From: Sporomusaceae bacterium
GTDB lineage: Bacteria > Bacillota > Negativicutes > Sporomusales > UBA7701
NCBI GenBank assembly: GCA_031460455.1
Contig: JAVKTQ010000001.1
Span: 620,001 to 684,000 of the forward strand
Direction of reading: 5' to 3'
Length of the DNA stretch: 64,000 nucleotides
The notes below the pieces were generated by a model, which searched no databases, was not told the origin of the DNA, and was given only the letters and a program-made list of their open reading frames with translations. A program made the translations under genes and the position numbers. Below are positions 47,177 to 55,210 of the stretch, piece by piece. How positions within the stretch are numbered: the first letter of the stretch is position 1; each line of letters begins with the position of its first letter.

Positions 47177-48010
47177 CTATTGACGCAAGGAGGAGAAGTA
47201 GGCGTCCATATCTCTGGTAAACCACCCCATCGGCACACGGAAGGTGTTTAAAAAGGCTTTGTCGGGGTCGGCGCCGTGGTGGAGCTGCTGGTAGAAGTAG
47301 ACGACCTTGTCGAAGCCGGCGTCGGCGACGAGTTTGTTGAGCATGAGGGTGGACATGGCGTAGACGGGATAGCCTTTGCCGGAGAGGCCGCTGAAGACGG
47401 CGTAGTTCTTGCTGGCAAGCTCGGCGGCGCTGGGGATGACCTTGGCGTGCTTGACGCGCAGCTGCTCCATGGCCAAAAAGACGCCGGCGGGCGCGAAACC
47501 GGCCTTTTCGGAGGCTTTCATGCGAAAGAGTTCGGGGGCGGCTTCGACCATCCAGTTGACGGTGCCGAGCTTGCCCCATTGGCTCTGGACCTGGTGGAAA
47601 ATTTCGTGGGGGAGGACGCGGTATACTTCCTGGCGGTCGCGCTTCAAGGCGTCGCTGCCTTTGAGGATGATGACCGGCCGCTGGCCGAGGCTGACGCCCG
47701 CGCTCTGTTTGGCGGTCTGCTCGGCTTTTTCGCGGGTGTAGCCGTTGCTGACCAAGATGCGGACGTAGTCTTCGTGGTCGGCGGAGACGATGACGGTAAT
47801 GGGCCGGGTGAGGTAGATGCGGTATTCGGCGAGCAGGTCGGCGACTGTGTCGAGGCTGGCTTCGACGTTGTCGCGGAGCTGTTGGGGCGCACTGGAGTCG
47901 TAGGCGACTTTGACCCACGACCGCTCGGCGGCGAAGGCGGGCGCGGCGACGGCAAGGATGAGCAGGGCGGTAAGCAAGGCCAGAAACGGCCGGCGGAGGT
48001 GTAAGGTCAT
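47177..48010 (-). CDS. Secreted HExxH metallopeptidase-like protein
   Basis: 277 aa with a signal peptide ending at APAFAAE. The zinc motif HEIFH (in VLPHEIFHQVQ) and a downstream WMVEAAPELF suit a gluzincin of the peptidase MA kind, where a glutamate about 20 residues on is the third ligand. VSADHEDYVRIL precedes it. The substrate is unknown. The ATG has GGGGAGA upstream. It is divergent from the MORN genes, with 163 bp between. Confidence 0.75.
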   Translation of the reverse strand: MTLHLRRPFLALLTALLILAVAAPAFAAERSWVKVAYDSSAPQQLRDNVEASLDTVADLLAEYRIYLTRPITVIVSADHEDYVRILVSNGYTREKAEQTAKQSAGVSLGQRPVIILKGSDALKRDRQEVYRVLPHEIFHQVQSQWGKLGTVNWMVEAAPELFRMKASEKAGFAPAGVFLAMEQLRVKHAKVIPSAAELASKNYAVFSGLSGKGYPVYAMSTLMLNKLVADAGFDKVVYFYQQLHHGADPDKAFLNTFRVPMGWFTRDMDAYFSSLRQ

Positions 48011-48173
48011 GGAGTTGTCTCCCCTCTCCCCGATTCTTGTCTGATGGTTAGTATTCTGCGTGCGGGCCGCGCCTTCCTTTTTCCTGCGGGCGGCCCAGAT
48101 GGCGAGGTAGGCAGGATTTTGGCGAAGCGCGAAGAAGGGAAAATTATAGTACTATTCGCTGGAGGTAATGACG

Positions 48174-49172
48174 ATGCTGATGAAGCGGTTGATAATGTTT
48201 GTGACGATGGCAACGGTGTTGTGCGCGCTGGCTGGGACGGCGCTGGCGGCGGAGTCGTGGGCGACCGACCCGAAGACGGGGGCGAAGGTGGGCTTTGTCC
48301 ATCCTTTTTACGCTCTCACCGCGGCGAGTTGGTCGGGCCCGGTGGCGGACGGCAAGGCGGAGGGCAGCGGGACGCTGGTCGCGACTGTCCGCGCCGGCAA
48401 AACGGTTTACACCATCCAGATACAGGGCGAGATGCACGCCGGCCTGCTGAACGGCAAGGCGAGCGGCAAGTGGTCGGACGGCGATACGTTCGAGTCGAAT
48501 TTTATCAACGGCGTCGGCGAGGGCCGGGGGTTCATCAAGTACGCGACCCGGAACGGCCGCGTTTATGAGGGCGATTTCAGCAACAGCCTGCCGAACGGCC
48601 AAGGTGTTTATAAAGAGGCCAACGGCAAGGTTATTTACGAGGGGGAGTGGAAGGACGGCGCGCCGGTGACGCGGCCGCTGCTCGACAAGGTGCTGGGCAT
48701 TCCCTGGGGCGCGTCCGAGGATGAGGTGAAGAAGGCGCTGCTGGCGCGGCCGAAGACTTCGCTGCAGTGGAGCGGCAAGATCGACGGCGGCGCGACCGCG
48801 CAACGCTTCTGGGGGCCGTTCAACAACGAGGATCAATGGATTACGGCTTACTTTCTCGACGGCAAGCTGTTCCTGGTGGAAATGATTCGGATGGTGCCGG
48901 AAAGCAAAGTGGATGAGGCCATGGAAAAATTCGCGGCCACGCTCAAGGGCCTGGCGGAACGGTACGGTCCGGCGGACATCGAGACAGGTAAGTATATGGA
49001 CACCACCAACGCCTGGGTCTGGCCGGCGAAGTACGCGATCCGCGCGATCGTCGAACGGCAGGCGGGGGCAAACCCGCCGGCGTTCGCCGTGCGGCTGGTT
49101 TATGTCGAGGCGGCCGGTTATCTGAAATATGAGGAGAAGTCGGCTCCGGCGAGCGTGAAGTCGGAGTATTAG
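48174..49172 (+). CDS. Secreted MORN-repeat protein, first paralogue
   Basis: 332 aa from the ATG at 48174, 8 nt after GGAGG. Signal peptide cleaved after ALA (LAGTALAAES). Two to three MORN-like repeats (GKASGKWSDGDTFESNF, VYEGDFSNSLPNGQGVY, VIYEGEWKDGAP) are followed by a C-terminal domain starting KVLGIPWGASEDEVKKAL, which resembles a small domain of secreted proteins that compare flux or size at the envelope. The partner gene downstream is a close paralogue. TATAGT at 48146 may be its -10 element. Confidence 0.85.
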   Translation: MLMKRLIMFVTMATVLCALAGTALAAESWATDPKTGAKVGFVHPFYALTAASWSGPVADGKAEGSGTLVATVRAGKTVYTIQIQGEMHAGLLNGKASGKWSDGDTFESNFINGVGEGRGFIKYATRNGRVYEGDFSNSLPNGQGVYKEANGKVIYEGEWKDGAPVTRPLLDKVLGIPWGASEDEVKKALLARPKTSLQWSGKIDGGATAQRFWGPFNNEDQWITAYFLDGKLFLVEMIRMVPESKVDEAMEKFAATLKGLAERYGPADIETGKYMDTTNAWVWPAKYAIRAIVERQAGANPPAFAVRLVYVEAAGYLKYEEKSAPASVKSEY

Positions 49173-49207
49173 CAGTACGCAGAGAAAATGTTGGCGGAGG
49201 GGTATGG

Positions 49208-50206
49208 ATGCGGAAAGCGCGGTTTTCGATGGTGATATTGGCGGTTGTGGCGCTGCTGGCTTTTGCCGGGACGGCGCTGGCGGCGGAGTCGTGGGTGACC
49301 GACCCGAAGACGGGGGCGAAGATCGGCTGGGATTCGCCGTCTATGACGCTGACGTCGGCCAGCTGGTCGGGGCCGGTGACGGACGGCAAGGCGGAGGGCA
49401 AGGGAACGCTGGCGATCGCGACGACGAATACGCTTACCGGCGAAACTTCTACCGGGCAGCTGGAGGCTGAGATGACGGCCGGCAAGCTGAACGGCAAGGT
49501 TCGCGGCAAGTGGTCGAACGGCGATACTTTCGACGGCAATTACACCGACGGGCGCACCGACGGCAAGGGGGTCTACAGGTGGACCACCAGCCGCAACGGC
49601 CGTTTTTACGAAGGCGAGTTCAAGAACGGCCTCCAGGACGGACAGGGTGTTTATAAGGAAGCGAACGGCAAGGTGATCTACGAGGGCCAGTGGAAGGACG
49701 GCACACCGGCGACGCGGCCGAACCTCGACAAGGTGCTGGGCATACCCTGGGGGGCGACGCAGGACGAGGTGAAGAAGGTTATGCAGGAGCGGCCGAATAC
49801 TTCGCTGCGGTATGCCTGGAGGGAGGGCTCGCGCAATGTCCAGCAGTATCTGGGCCCGTTCAACGACAGATCGCACTGGATTTTCTTCTGGTTCAACGAG
49901 GGCAAGCTGTACGCCGTGGCGGCCCATGTCTCGGCGCCGGAGGCCCAGGTGGACAGGGTGATGGAGGCGCTGGAGACGACCCGTAAGGGGATGACGGAGC
50001 GCTACGGCCCGGCGGATACGGATACGGGCAAGTATTTGGACACCAAGCTGTACTGGTTCTGGCCGGGCAAATACCGGATCACGCTGTCGATCGAACGGCA
50101 GAGCGCGCCGGAGCCGGGGTTCGGTATGTGGCTGCGCTACGCGGATGTGGCGGCGCTGTATAAGGCGGAAGGCACTAAGGCGTCCGCGGCGAAGAACGAT
50201 TTTTAG
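49208..50206 (+). CDS. Secreted MORN-repeat protein, second paralogue
   Basis: 332 aa, with the same plan as the preceding gene: signal peptide (LAFAGTALAAES), the identical opening ESWxTDPKTGAK, MORN repeats (GKVRGKWSNGDTFDGNY, FYEGEFKNGLQDGQGVY) and the domain KVLGIPWGATQDEVKKVM. The two genes are 35 bp apart and clearly arose by tandem duplication. GGAGGGG lies upstream of the ATG. A bidirectional terminator follows. Confidence 0.85.
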   Translation: MRKARFSMVILAVVALLAFAGTALAAESWVTDPKTGAKIGWDSPSMTLTSASWSGPVTDGKAEGKGTLAIATTNTLTGETSTGQLEAEMTAGKLNGKVRGKWSNGDTFDGNYTDGRTDGKGVYRWTTSRNGRFYEGEFKNGLQDGQGVYKEANGKVIYEGQWKDGTPATRPNLDKVLGIPWGATQDEVKKVMQERPNTSLRYAWREGSRNVQQYLGPFNDRSHWIFFWFNEGKLYAVAAHVSAPEAQVDRVMEALETTRKGMTERYGPADTDTGKYLDTKLYWFWPGKYRITLSIERQSAPEPGFGMWLRYADVAALYKAEGTKASAAKNDF

Positions 50207-50217
50207 GGAGGGAAGCG

Positions 50218-50247
50218 AAAACCCGCTGCCGGGAGGCAGCGGGTTTT
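50218..50247. terminator. Bidirectional terminator after the MORN genes
   Basis: AAAACCCGCTGCC pairs perfectly with GGCAGCGGGTTTT around a GGGA loop. T-tails on either side allow it to serve both the MORN genes and the convergent deacetylase gene. Confidence 0.88.
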
Positions 50248-50282
50248 AATGTTAGTGCAGGAGATTAACGATGTGAGATAAA

Positions 50283-50402
50283 GGCCGTTCAGAAGCCTTC
50301 AGATACAAGGCGCACCGGAGGATGACACCGGAAGCGTACACGATAGTACGCTGAGGATGGCAGCCGAGGAGCAACGCAGTAGATGGAGGCTTATCAACGG
50401 CC
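50283..50402. repeat. Palindromic intergenic repeat, copy 12
   Basis: GGCCGTT and AACGGCC ends with arms AAGCCTTCAGATAC and GTAGATGGAGGCTT; the change C to T on the left is partly matched by A on the right. Centre: common type with GTACACGATAGTAC. It abuts the stop codon of the deacetylase gene (1 nt). Confidence 0.9.
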
Positions 50403-50403
50403 G

Positions 50404-51228
50404 TCAGTTTTTGAAGATGCTCAGTCTTTCGAGAAGCGGGGCTGCGGTGAGCCGACAGTAGAAGCTGCGGAAGGTTTTGCCGCTGTGGTAGATGGGGATG
50501 CGCTCAAGGGCGTAGGGGTCGCTCTCTAAGCCGACCTGGCCGAAGCGGGTGGTGAAGGCTGCCCGGTAACCGGCCTGGCGGACGAGTTCTTCGATCCTGA
50601 GGGTGTAGGCGCCGGTGGGATAGGCGAAGTAGCGGGGTTTGACGCCGAGCTGGCGTTCTAGCTCGCCGGCCGATTCGGCGAGCTCGGCGGCGGCCTGCTC
50701 GGCGGTGAGTTTGGTAAGGGGCTGGTGGCTGACGGTGTGGGAGCCGAAGACGAAGCCGTTTTTGTGCATTTCCCGCACCTGATCCCAGGTCATGTAGCGG
50801 TCGTCGGCGCCGATGAAGCCGGTGATGAGGAAGACGGTGGCGGTGAAGCCGTATTTTTTGAGGATGGGGTAGGCGTTGGCGTAGTTGTCGGCGTAGCCGT
50901 CGTCGAAGGTGATGAGGACGGGCTTGTCGGGCAGATGACGGCCGTATTTGAGGTAGCCCATGAGCTGGTCGGGGGTGATAGAGTGATAACCGTTTTCGGC
51001 CAGGTGGCTGATCTGGTCTTCGAATTCGCCGGGGGTAAGCGACAGGCCGTGGTCGACGGTGTCGATCTTGTGGTAGTTGAGTACGGGGACGTCGGTGAGG
51101 TCTAGCGGCAGGTGCTGGCGGCCGGCGACGGCCCTGGCGCCGGTGATGGCGGAGGCGAGGAGGACGAAGAGGAGCAGGGCGGCCAGGCACGCCAGGGCTG
51201 TGCGTTTTTTCAGGTAATGAGTATACAT
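50404..51228 (-). CDS. Polysaccharide deacetylase (NodB domain), membrane-anchored or secreted
   Basis: 274 aa. An N-terminal hydrophobic helix (LACLAALLLFVLLASAITGA) anchors or exports it. NodB motifs are LNYHKI, TFDDGYADN with the catalytic aspartates, SHTVSHQPL with the metal histidines, and FAYPTGAY. Such enzymes deacetylate GlcNAc or related residues in cell wall or exopolysaccharide. The ATG at 51228 has GGAGAGG upstream. Repeat copies lie on both sides. Confidence 0.9.
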   Translation of the reverse strand: MYTHYLKKRTALACLAALLLFVLLASAITGARAVAGRQHLPLDLTDVPVLNYHKIDTVDHGLSLTPGEFEDQISHLAENGYHSITPDQLMGYLKYGRHLPDKPVLITFDDGYADNYANAYPILKKYGFTATVFLITGFIGADDRYMTWDQVREMHKNGFVFGSHTVSHQPLTKLTAEQAAAELAESAGELERQLGVKPRYFAYPTGAYTLRIEELVRQAGYRAAFTTRFGQVGLESDPYALERIPIYHSGKTFRSFYCRLTAAPLLERLSIFKN

Positions 51229-51293
51229 GCCTCTCCCCCTCCTCTCTCCCACTACGTTGTGGAATACTATTCGCCGTTCCTTATGTACTGTGC

Positions 51294-51414
51294 GAATTCG
51301 TTTAAAAGCTCCAGATGCAAGGCGCACCGGAGGATGACACCGGAAGCGTACACGGTGGTACGCTGAGGATGGCAGCCGAGGAGCAACGCCGCAGATGGAC
51401 TTTTAAACGAATTC
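51294..51414. repeat. Palindromic intergenic repeat, copy 13 (fully paired private arms)
   Basis: GAATTCGTTTAAAAG and CTTTTAAACGAATTC are 15-nt perfect complements, quite unlike the GGCCGTTCAGAAG arm of other copies and without the usual bulge. The interior is nearly identical to copies 3 and 12 (CTCCAGATGC...GCAGATGGA). It begins 4 nt after the YbaK-like gene stop. Confidence 0.92.
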
Positions 51415-51418
51415 CCCC

Positions 51419-51877
51419 TTATTTACACACATCAATCACGGTAGCGCCGGTTATCTCCTTTAATCTGTCAGGACTGACGGGGAGGGCCGAGTTGGCCGTG
51501 CCGGCCGCGGCGTAGACGATGGCGAAGTCCCACAGGCTGCGGTCGAGGTAGAGGGGGACGCCGGGGAGGATGCCGACGGGGGAAACGCCGCCGGGCGGGA
51601 AGCCGGTTTCGGTCTGGACGGTTTCGGCGTCGGCGAAGCGGATTTTCTTGGCGCCCAGTTCGCGGGCCAGGGCTTTGGTGTCGGTTTTTTTGTCGCCGCA
51701 GGTGGTCAGGAGCACCGGCCGGCCGTCGGCGAGGAAGCAGAGCGTTTTGGCGATCTGGGCGGGGGTGACGCCGAGCGCCTGGGCGGCCAGTTCGGAGGTG
51801 TGGGTGCTGCTGTCGAAGAGGATGATTTCGAGGTCGGGAAATTGACTGAGAAAGTTTTTGACGCGTTCGAGGGGCAA
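51419..51877 (-). CDS. YbaK/EbsC family aminoacyl-tRNA deacylase-like protein
   Basis: 152 aa from a TTG at 51877 with AAGGAGG 7-8 nt upstream; the long upstream frame is antisense to lgt. Typical motifs: VTPAQIAKTLCFLADG, GDKKTDTKALARELGAKKIRFAD and GFPPGGVSPVG. Members hydrolyse mischarged tRNA such as Cys-tRNA-Pro. It follows lgt by 13 bp. Confidence 0.9.
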   Translation of the reverse strand: MPLERVKNFLSQFPDLEIILFDSSTHTSELAAQALGVTPAQIAKTLCFLADGRPVLLTTCGDKKTDTKALARELGAKKIRFADAETVQTETGFPPGGVSPVGILPGVPLYLDRSLWDFAIVYAAAGTANSALPVSPDRLKEITGATVIDVCK

Positions 51878-51890
51878 GGTGGGTACCTCC

Positions 51891-52667
51891 TTATTGTTCC
51901 TCTGCCGGAGGACGGCGGCCGCAAAGCAGCAGGCCGAGGGCGGCGGCGGCGGCGGCCAGGATGCTGAAGAGCCGGGCGAGGCTGACGCCGCAGACGATTT
52001 CGCCGTCGAGGCGCAGGCCGGCGAAGTAGTAGTGCCCGGCCGCGTAGAGGATGATGTATGTGAGGAAGAGGGCGCCCGCCGGGAGGCTCCTGAGAGCCCG
52101 GCCGGCAGTGAGGAGCGCGAGCAGGAGGAGGACGTTCCAGGCCGATTCGTACAGGAATACGGGGTGGAAGTAGTCGAACTGTTCGTAACCGGCCGGCCGG
52201 AGGGCGTAGTCGATGTAGACGCCCCAGGCGAGGTTGGTGGGGTAGCCGAAGGCTTCCTGGTTGAAGAAGTTGGCCCATTGGCCGACAGCCTGTCCGCCGG
52301 CGAGGGCTGGGGCGGCAAGGTCGGCCCACGTCCAGAAGCGGACGCGCCGCCGCCGGGTGTAGAGAAAGAGGACGAGGATGAAGGCGAGCAGGGCGCCGTG
52401 GACGGCCAGCCCTCCCTGCCAGAGGCAAAGGGCGTCGAGCGGGCTGTCGCGATAGAGGCGCCAGTTGGCGGCGACATAGTAGGCGCGGGCGCCGACGACG
52501 CCGGCCGGCACGCTCCAGAAGAGGAGGTCGAAGACGGGTTCGATGGGCAGGGATTGCCGCCTGGCCTGCCAGATAACAATGAAAAAAGCGGCCAAAACAG
52601 CGGCGGCGACGATAAGCCCGTACCAGTAGAAGTGCAGCGGTCCCAGCGTGAATGCTATTTTGCCCAT
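51891..52667 (-). CDS. lgt: Prolipoprotein diacylglyceryl transferase
   Basis: Membrane enzyme that adds diacylglycerol to lipobox cysteines, 258 aa, with about seven helices. The ATG at 52667 has GAGGGTGA 8 nt upstream. GGLAVHGALL carries the conserved histidine (H90). The Lgt signature reads GQAVGQWANFFNQEAFG: the arginine normally before the aromatic residue (R143 in E. coli) is glutamine here (Q130). Whether activity survives is unclear. The window's lipoproteins (DctP-like, OppA-like) need an active Lgt, possibly from a second gene elsewhere. Confidence 0.88.
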   Translation of the reverse strand: MGKIAFTLGPLHFYWYGLIVAAAVLAAFFIVIWQARRQSLPIEPVFDLLFWSVPAGVVGARAYYVAANWRLYRDSPLDALCLWQGGLAVHGALLAFILVLFLYTRRRRVRFWTWADLAAPALAGGQAVGQWANFFNQEAFGYPTNLAWGVYIDYALRPAGYEQFDYFHPVFLYESAWNVLLLLALLTAGRALRSLPAGALFLTYIILYAAGHYYFAGLRLDGEIVCGVSLARLFSILAAAAAALGLLLCGRRPPAEEQ

Positions 52668-52739
52668 TTTCAAGTCACCCTCGTATCGGCCGGTGTCCTC
52701 ATGTTGCGGGTCCAATTTTCCGATAGTGTAATTTTAACT

Positions 52740-53218
52740 CCTGGGCAAAAAAAATACCAGCTTTTTTGCCGTATAATTGCGTGTATCGAGGCCATAATAA
52801 CAGCGAGGGTTCGTAATGGTCGAGCCAAGATCGGTATCGGATCCTGCGCCGGGTTCGGTATCGGTCGGCCAAAGATTGGTGTCAGGTCTGTCGGGCTTGG
52901 CATCAGTCGGCGGGCAGATCGCTGTGTGTCTTGTAAGGCTGTACGGCAGCCCAACTGTTGTCGTGTGGTCAAAAGGGATGTGCAGCGGTCGAGCTAAGAC
53001 TGCCAAGGGTTCCGTAGATCTTCCGGGAATCTTCCAGAGGTCTGCCGTTGTCGGGAGACTGCGGCAGGTTTCGTAGGTATCTTTGGCAGTCGAGCAAAGG
53101 TCGGTGTTGGTTGTGTAATGCTTGTGCGTAGCCGAAAGGTTGCGTATAGGTATGTAGTGATCAGCATCGGCTGTAGCGTAGATCATTACGGGCTCTCTTC
53201 ATTTTCGCGCACCGGGAC
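52740..53218. other. Non-coding stretch with degenerate repeats between lgt and the DUF1858 gene
   Basis: No gene is supported on either strand. An imperfect unit similar to GTCGAGCCAAGATCGGTATCGG recurs near 52819, 52864, 52988 and 53089. A GGCAAAAAA/TTTTTTGCC hairpin (52744-52770) is followed by a plus-strand TATAAT at 52772. Codon and base pattern differ from flanking genes. Confidence 0.45.
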
Positions 53219-53229
53219 TTGAAAAATGG

Positions 53230-53260
53230 TTATACAAGCTTCTTCCTTTTGTGGTATAAT
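53230..53260 (+). promoter_or_regulatory. Promoter of the DUF1858 gene
   Basis: TATAAT at 53255-53260 is preceded by TGG, giving an extended -10 element (TGGTATAAT). The -35 is weak (TTATAC at 53230, 19-nt spacer). The start codon lies 43 nt downstream. Confidence 0.65.
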
Positions 53261-53302
53261 ATTTTTGCGTTGTCAAACTTGTCCCGAAAGGAGGAACAAC
53301 CT

Positions 53303-53536
53303 ATGGTAATCGACAAGAACATGAGCATCATCGAGGTGGTGCAGAAATACCCGAAAACCGTGGAGGTTTTCCGCAACTACGGCATGGGCTGCCTGGGCTG
53401 CGCCGCCGCCCGCTTCGAGAATATCGAGCAAGGCGCGACCGCCCACGGCATCGACGTGGAGGCGCTGATCGCCGACCTGAACAAGGCGACGGGCGAAGGC
53501 TGCGGCGGCGGCGGATGCTGCGGCTGCGGAAGCTGA
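53303..53536 (+). CDS. DUF1858 family redox-disulfide protein
   Basis: 77 aa from the ATG at 53303, with GGAGGA 7-8 nt upstream. The DUF1858 domain (MSIIEVVQKYPKTVEVFRNYGMGCLGC) carries the CLGC pair, and the tail is unusually cysteine-rich (EGCGGGGCCGCGS). Such small proteins occur near hybrid-cluster or redox genes in anaerobes; the disulfide may be redox-active. It stands alone between two non-coding regions and is closed by its own terminator. Confidence 0.88.
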   Translation: MVIDKNMSIIEVVQKYPKTVEVFRNYGMGCLGCAAARFENIEQGATAHGIDVEALIADLNKATGEGCGGGGCCGCGS

Positions 53537-53551
53537 TAAGGCGAGCCAAAA

Positions 53552-53579
53552 AACAGGGTGATTAACCCTGTTTTTTTTT
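53552..53579. terminator. Bidirectional terminator between DUF1858 and ABC-F genes
   Basis: AACAGGGT pairs with ACCCTGTT around a short loop, with nine T on the plus side and six on the minus side. It sits between the convergent stops at 53536 and 53588. Confidence 0.9.
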
Positions 53580-53587
53580 GTTGGCGT

Positions 53588-55210
53588 TTATGCTTTTGTC
53601 GTCGCCATCAGCCCGCGGTATTCCTTATCCAGCCTGGCGGCCTCGTCCTTGTCGCGGGTTACCGATAGTCTGGCGAGTATTTCCGCGCGGCGGTGTTCGC
53701 GGACGATGTCGCTTTCTTTTGCCGCGCCGGGGAGCGGGGCCTGCTGCCGGTCGAGGTATTGGCGGTAGTTGCCGGCGAAGGGACGGAGTTTTCCGGCGTC
53801 GACGAATAGCAGGCGGGTCGCCACTCTGTCGATGAACCGCCGGTCATGCGAGACGAACAGCAGCGTTCCCGCGTAGTCGGCCAGTACTTCCTCCAGAGCG
53901 GCCAGCGAGGACAGGTCGAGGTAGTTGGTCGGCTCGTCGAGCAGCAGGAAGTTGGCGTCGCTGACAATGATTTTGGCCAGGCTTACCCTCGTCCGTTCGC
54001 CGCCGCTGAGTACGCCGGCCGGCTTGAATACGTCTTCGCGGCGAAAGAGCAGCCGGGCGAGCAGGCTGCGCACGGCGCCCTCGTCGTGCACGCTGGCGGC
54101 CATGACGTTGGCGAGCAGCGTTTTTGCGGGGTCGAGATTTTCCATGCTCTGGGCGAAGTAGCCGATGCGAGCCTGGGGAGCAAGGCTGATCCGCGCATCG
54201 CGGCCGACGATCATATTGAGGAGGGTGCTTTTGCCTGAGCCGTTGTTGCCGCAGAGCGCCACTTTTTGGCCGGCCGGGAGGCTGAAGTCGGCTTTGTCGA
54301 ATATGACCCGGCTGCCGAAGCGTTTATCGAGCCCCTCGCCGCGGACGGCGATTTTGCTGTGCAGGCCGCCGGTATAGCCGAAGGGGAACGTTATCGCCGG
54401 ACCGGTTTGCGGCTTTTCCGCGACCGGCAGTTTTTCGAGCCGCGCCTCCATCGCCTTGACGGCTTTGTCGAGGTTGGCCTTGGCTTTCTGGTTGCCCATT
54501 TTGTGCAGGCGGGCTTCGGAGTTGCCCATCCTGGCGGGGGTTTTTCGCGTGGCGGCGGCGCGGGCTTTGCGGTCGGCGATGGCGGTTTGCAGCTGGTTTC
54601 TCTTGTCGGTGTATTTCTCGTATTCCCGCTCGCGGTGCTTCCTGGCGTTGTCTTTTTGCGCAAGGTAAGCGGTGTAGTTGCCCCGATATGCCTGAAGCCC
54701 GCCATTATCTATTTCCCAGATGGTGTCGCATACCGCGTCGAGAAGCAGGCGGTCGTGGGATACGAGGACGAGCGTGCCCTGGAAGGCCTGAAGTTTGGCC
54801 TGGAGGAGTTCCCGGCCTTTTATGTCGAGGTTGGCCGCAGGTTCGTCGGCCAGGAGGAGCGGGGCTTGCTCGCTCAGTGCGGCGGCGATTTTGAAGCGGG
54901 TCTGTTCGCCGCCGCTCATGTGGCCCGCATAGGCCTTGGCGACGGCGAATTCGCCGGCGGCGAGCGGGTCTAGCGTGCGCCCGGACATGGGGGCGCCGAG
55001 TTGAGAGATCGAGGAGTACGGGCAGTTTCTGCGGACGTGCCCTTCATCGGGCTGCACTTCGCCGGCCAGTATCGCCAGCAAGGTGGATTTGCCGACGCCG
55101 TTGCGGCCGACGACTCCGATCTTATCGCCTCTGTTGATTTTCAGGTTGTCTATTTTAAGGAGACGACGGTCGTTGACGTATTTGACGATGTCGCTTAGTT
55201 CGAGCAACAA
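53588..55210 (-). CDS. ABC-F protein (antibiotic-resistance or translation-factor type)
   Basis: 540 aa cytosolic twin-ATPase without membrane domain. First ATPase: Walker A GRNGVGKST, signature MSGGEQTR. Second: GNNGSGKST and LSGGERTR. Between them lies a basic P-site tRNA interaction motif-type linker rich in Lys/Arg (about 190-270). Starts at a TTG at 55210 with AGGAGG 7 nt upstream; another TTG follows directly. Such proteins displace ribosome-binding antibiotics (macrolide, lincosamide, pleuromutilin) or act as translation factors. The leader, described separately, points to antibiotic-inducible control. Confidence 0.9.
   Translation of the reverse strand: MLLELSDIVKYVNDRRLLKIDNLKINRGDKIGVVGRNGVGKSTLLAILAGEVQPDEGHVRRNCPYSSISQLGAPMSGRTLDPLAAGEFAVAKAYAGHMSGGEQTRFKIAAALSEQAPLLLADEPAANLDIKGRELLQAKLQAFQGTLVLVSHDRLLLDAVCDTIWEIDNGGLQAYRGNYTAYLAQKDNARKHREREYEKYTDKRNQLQTAIADRKARAAATRKTPARMGNSEARLHKMGNQKAKANLDKAVKAMEARLEKLPVAEKPQTGPAITFPFGYTGGLHSKIAVRGEGLDKRFGSRVIFDKADFSLPAGQKVALCGNNGSGKSTLLNMIVGRDARISLAPQARIGYFAQSMENLDPAKTLLANVMAASVHDEGAVRSLLARLLFRREDVFKPAGVLSGGERTRVSLAKIIVSDANFLLLDEPTNYLDLSSLAALEEVLADYAGTLLFVSHDRRFIDRVATRLLFVDAGKLRPFAGNYRQYLDRQQAPLPGAAKESDIVREHRRAEILARLSVTRDKDEAARLDKEYRGLMATTKA

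Noticed and set aside
52734-53186. 150-codon minus-strand frame between lgt and the DUF1858 gene
   Set aside because: No ribosome binding site, Thr/Asp/Pro-biased product without any known motif, and it overlaps degenerate repeats.
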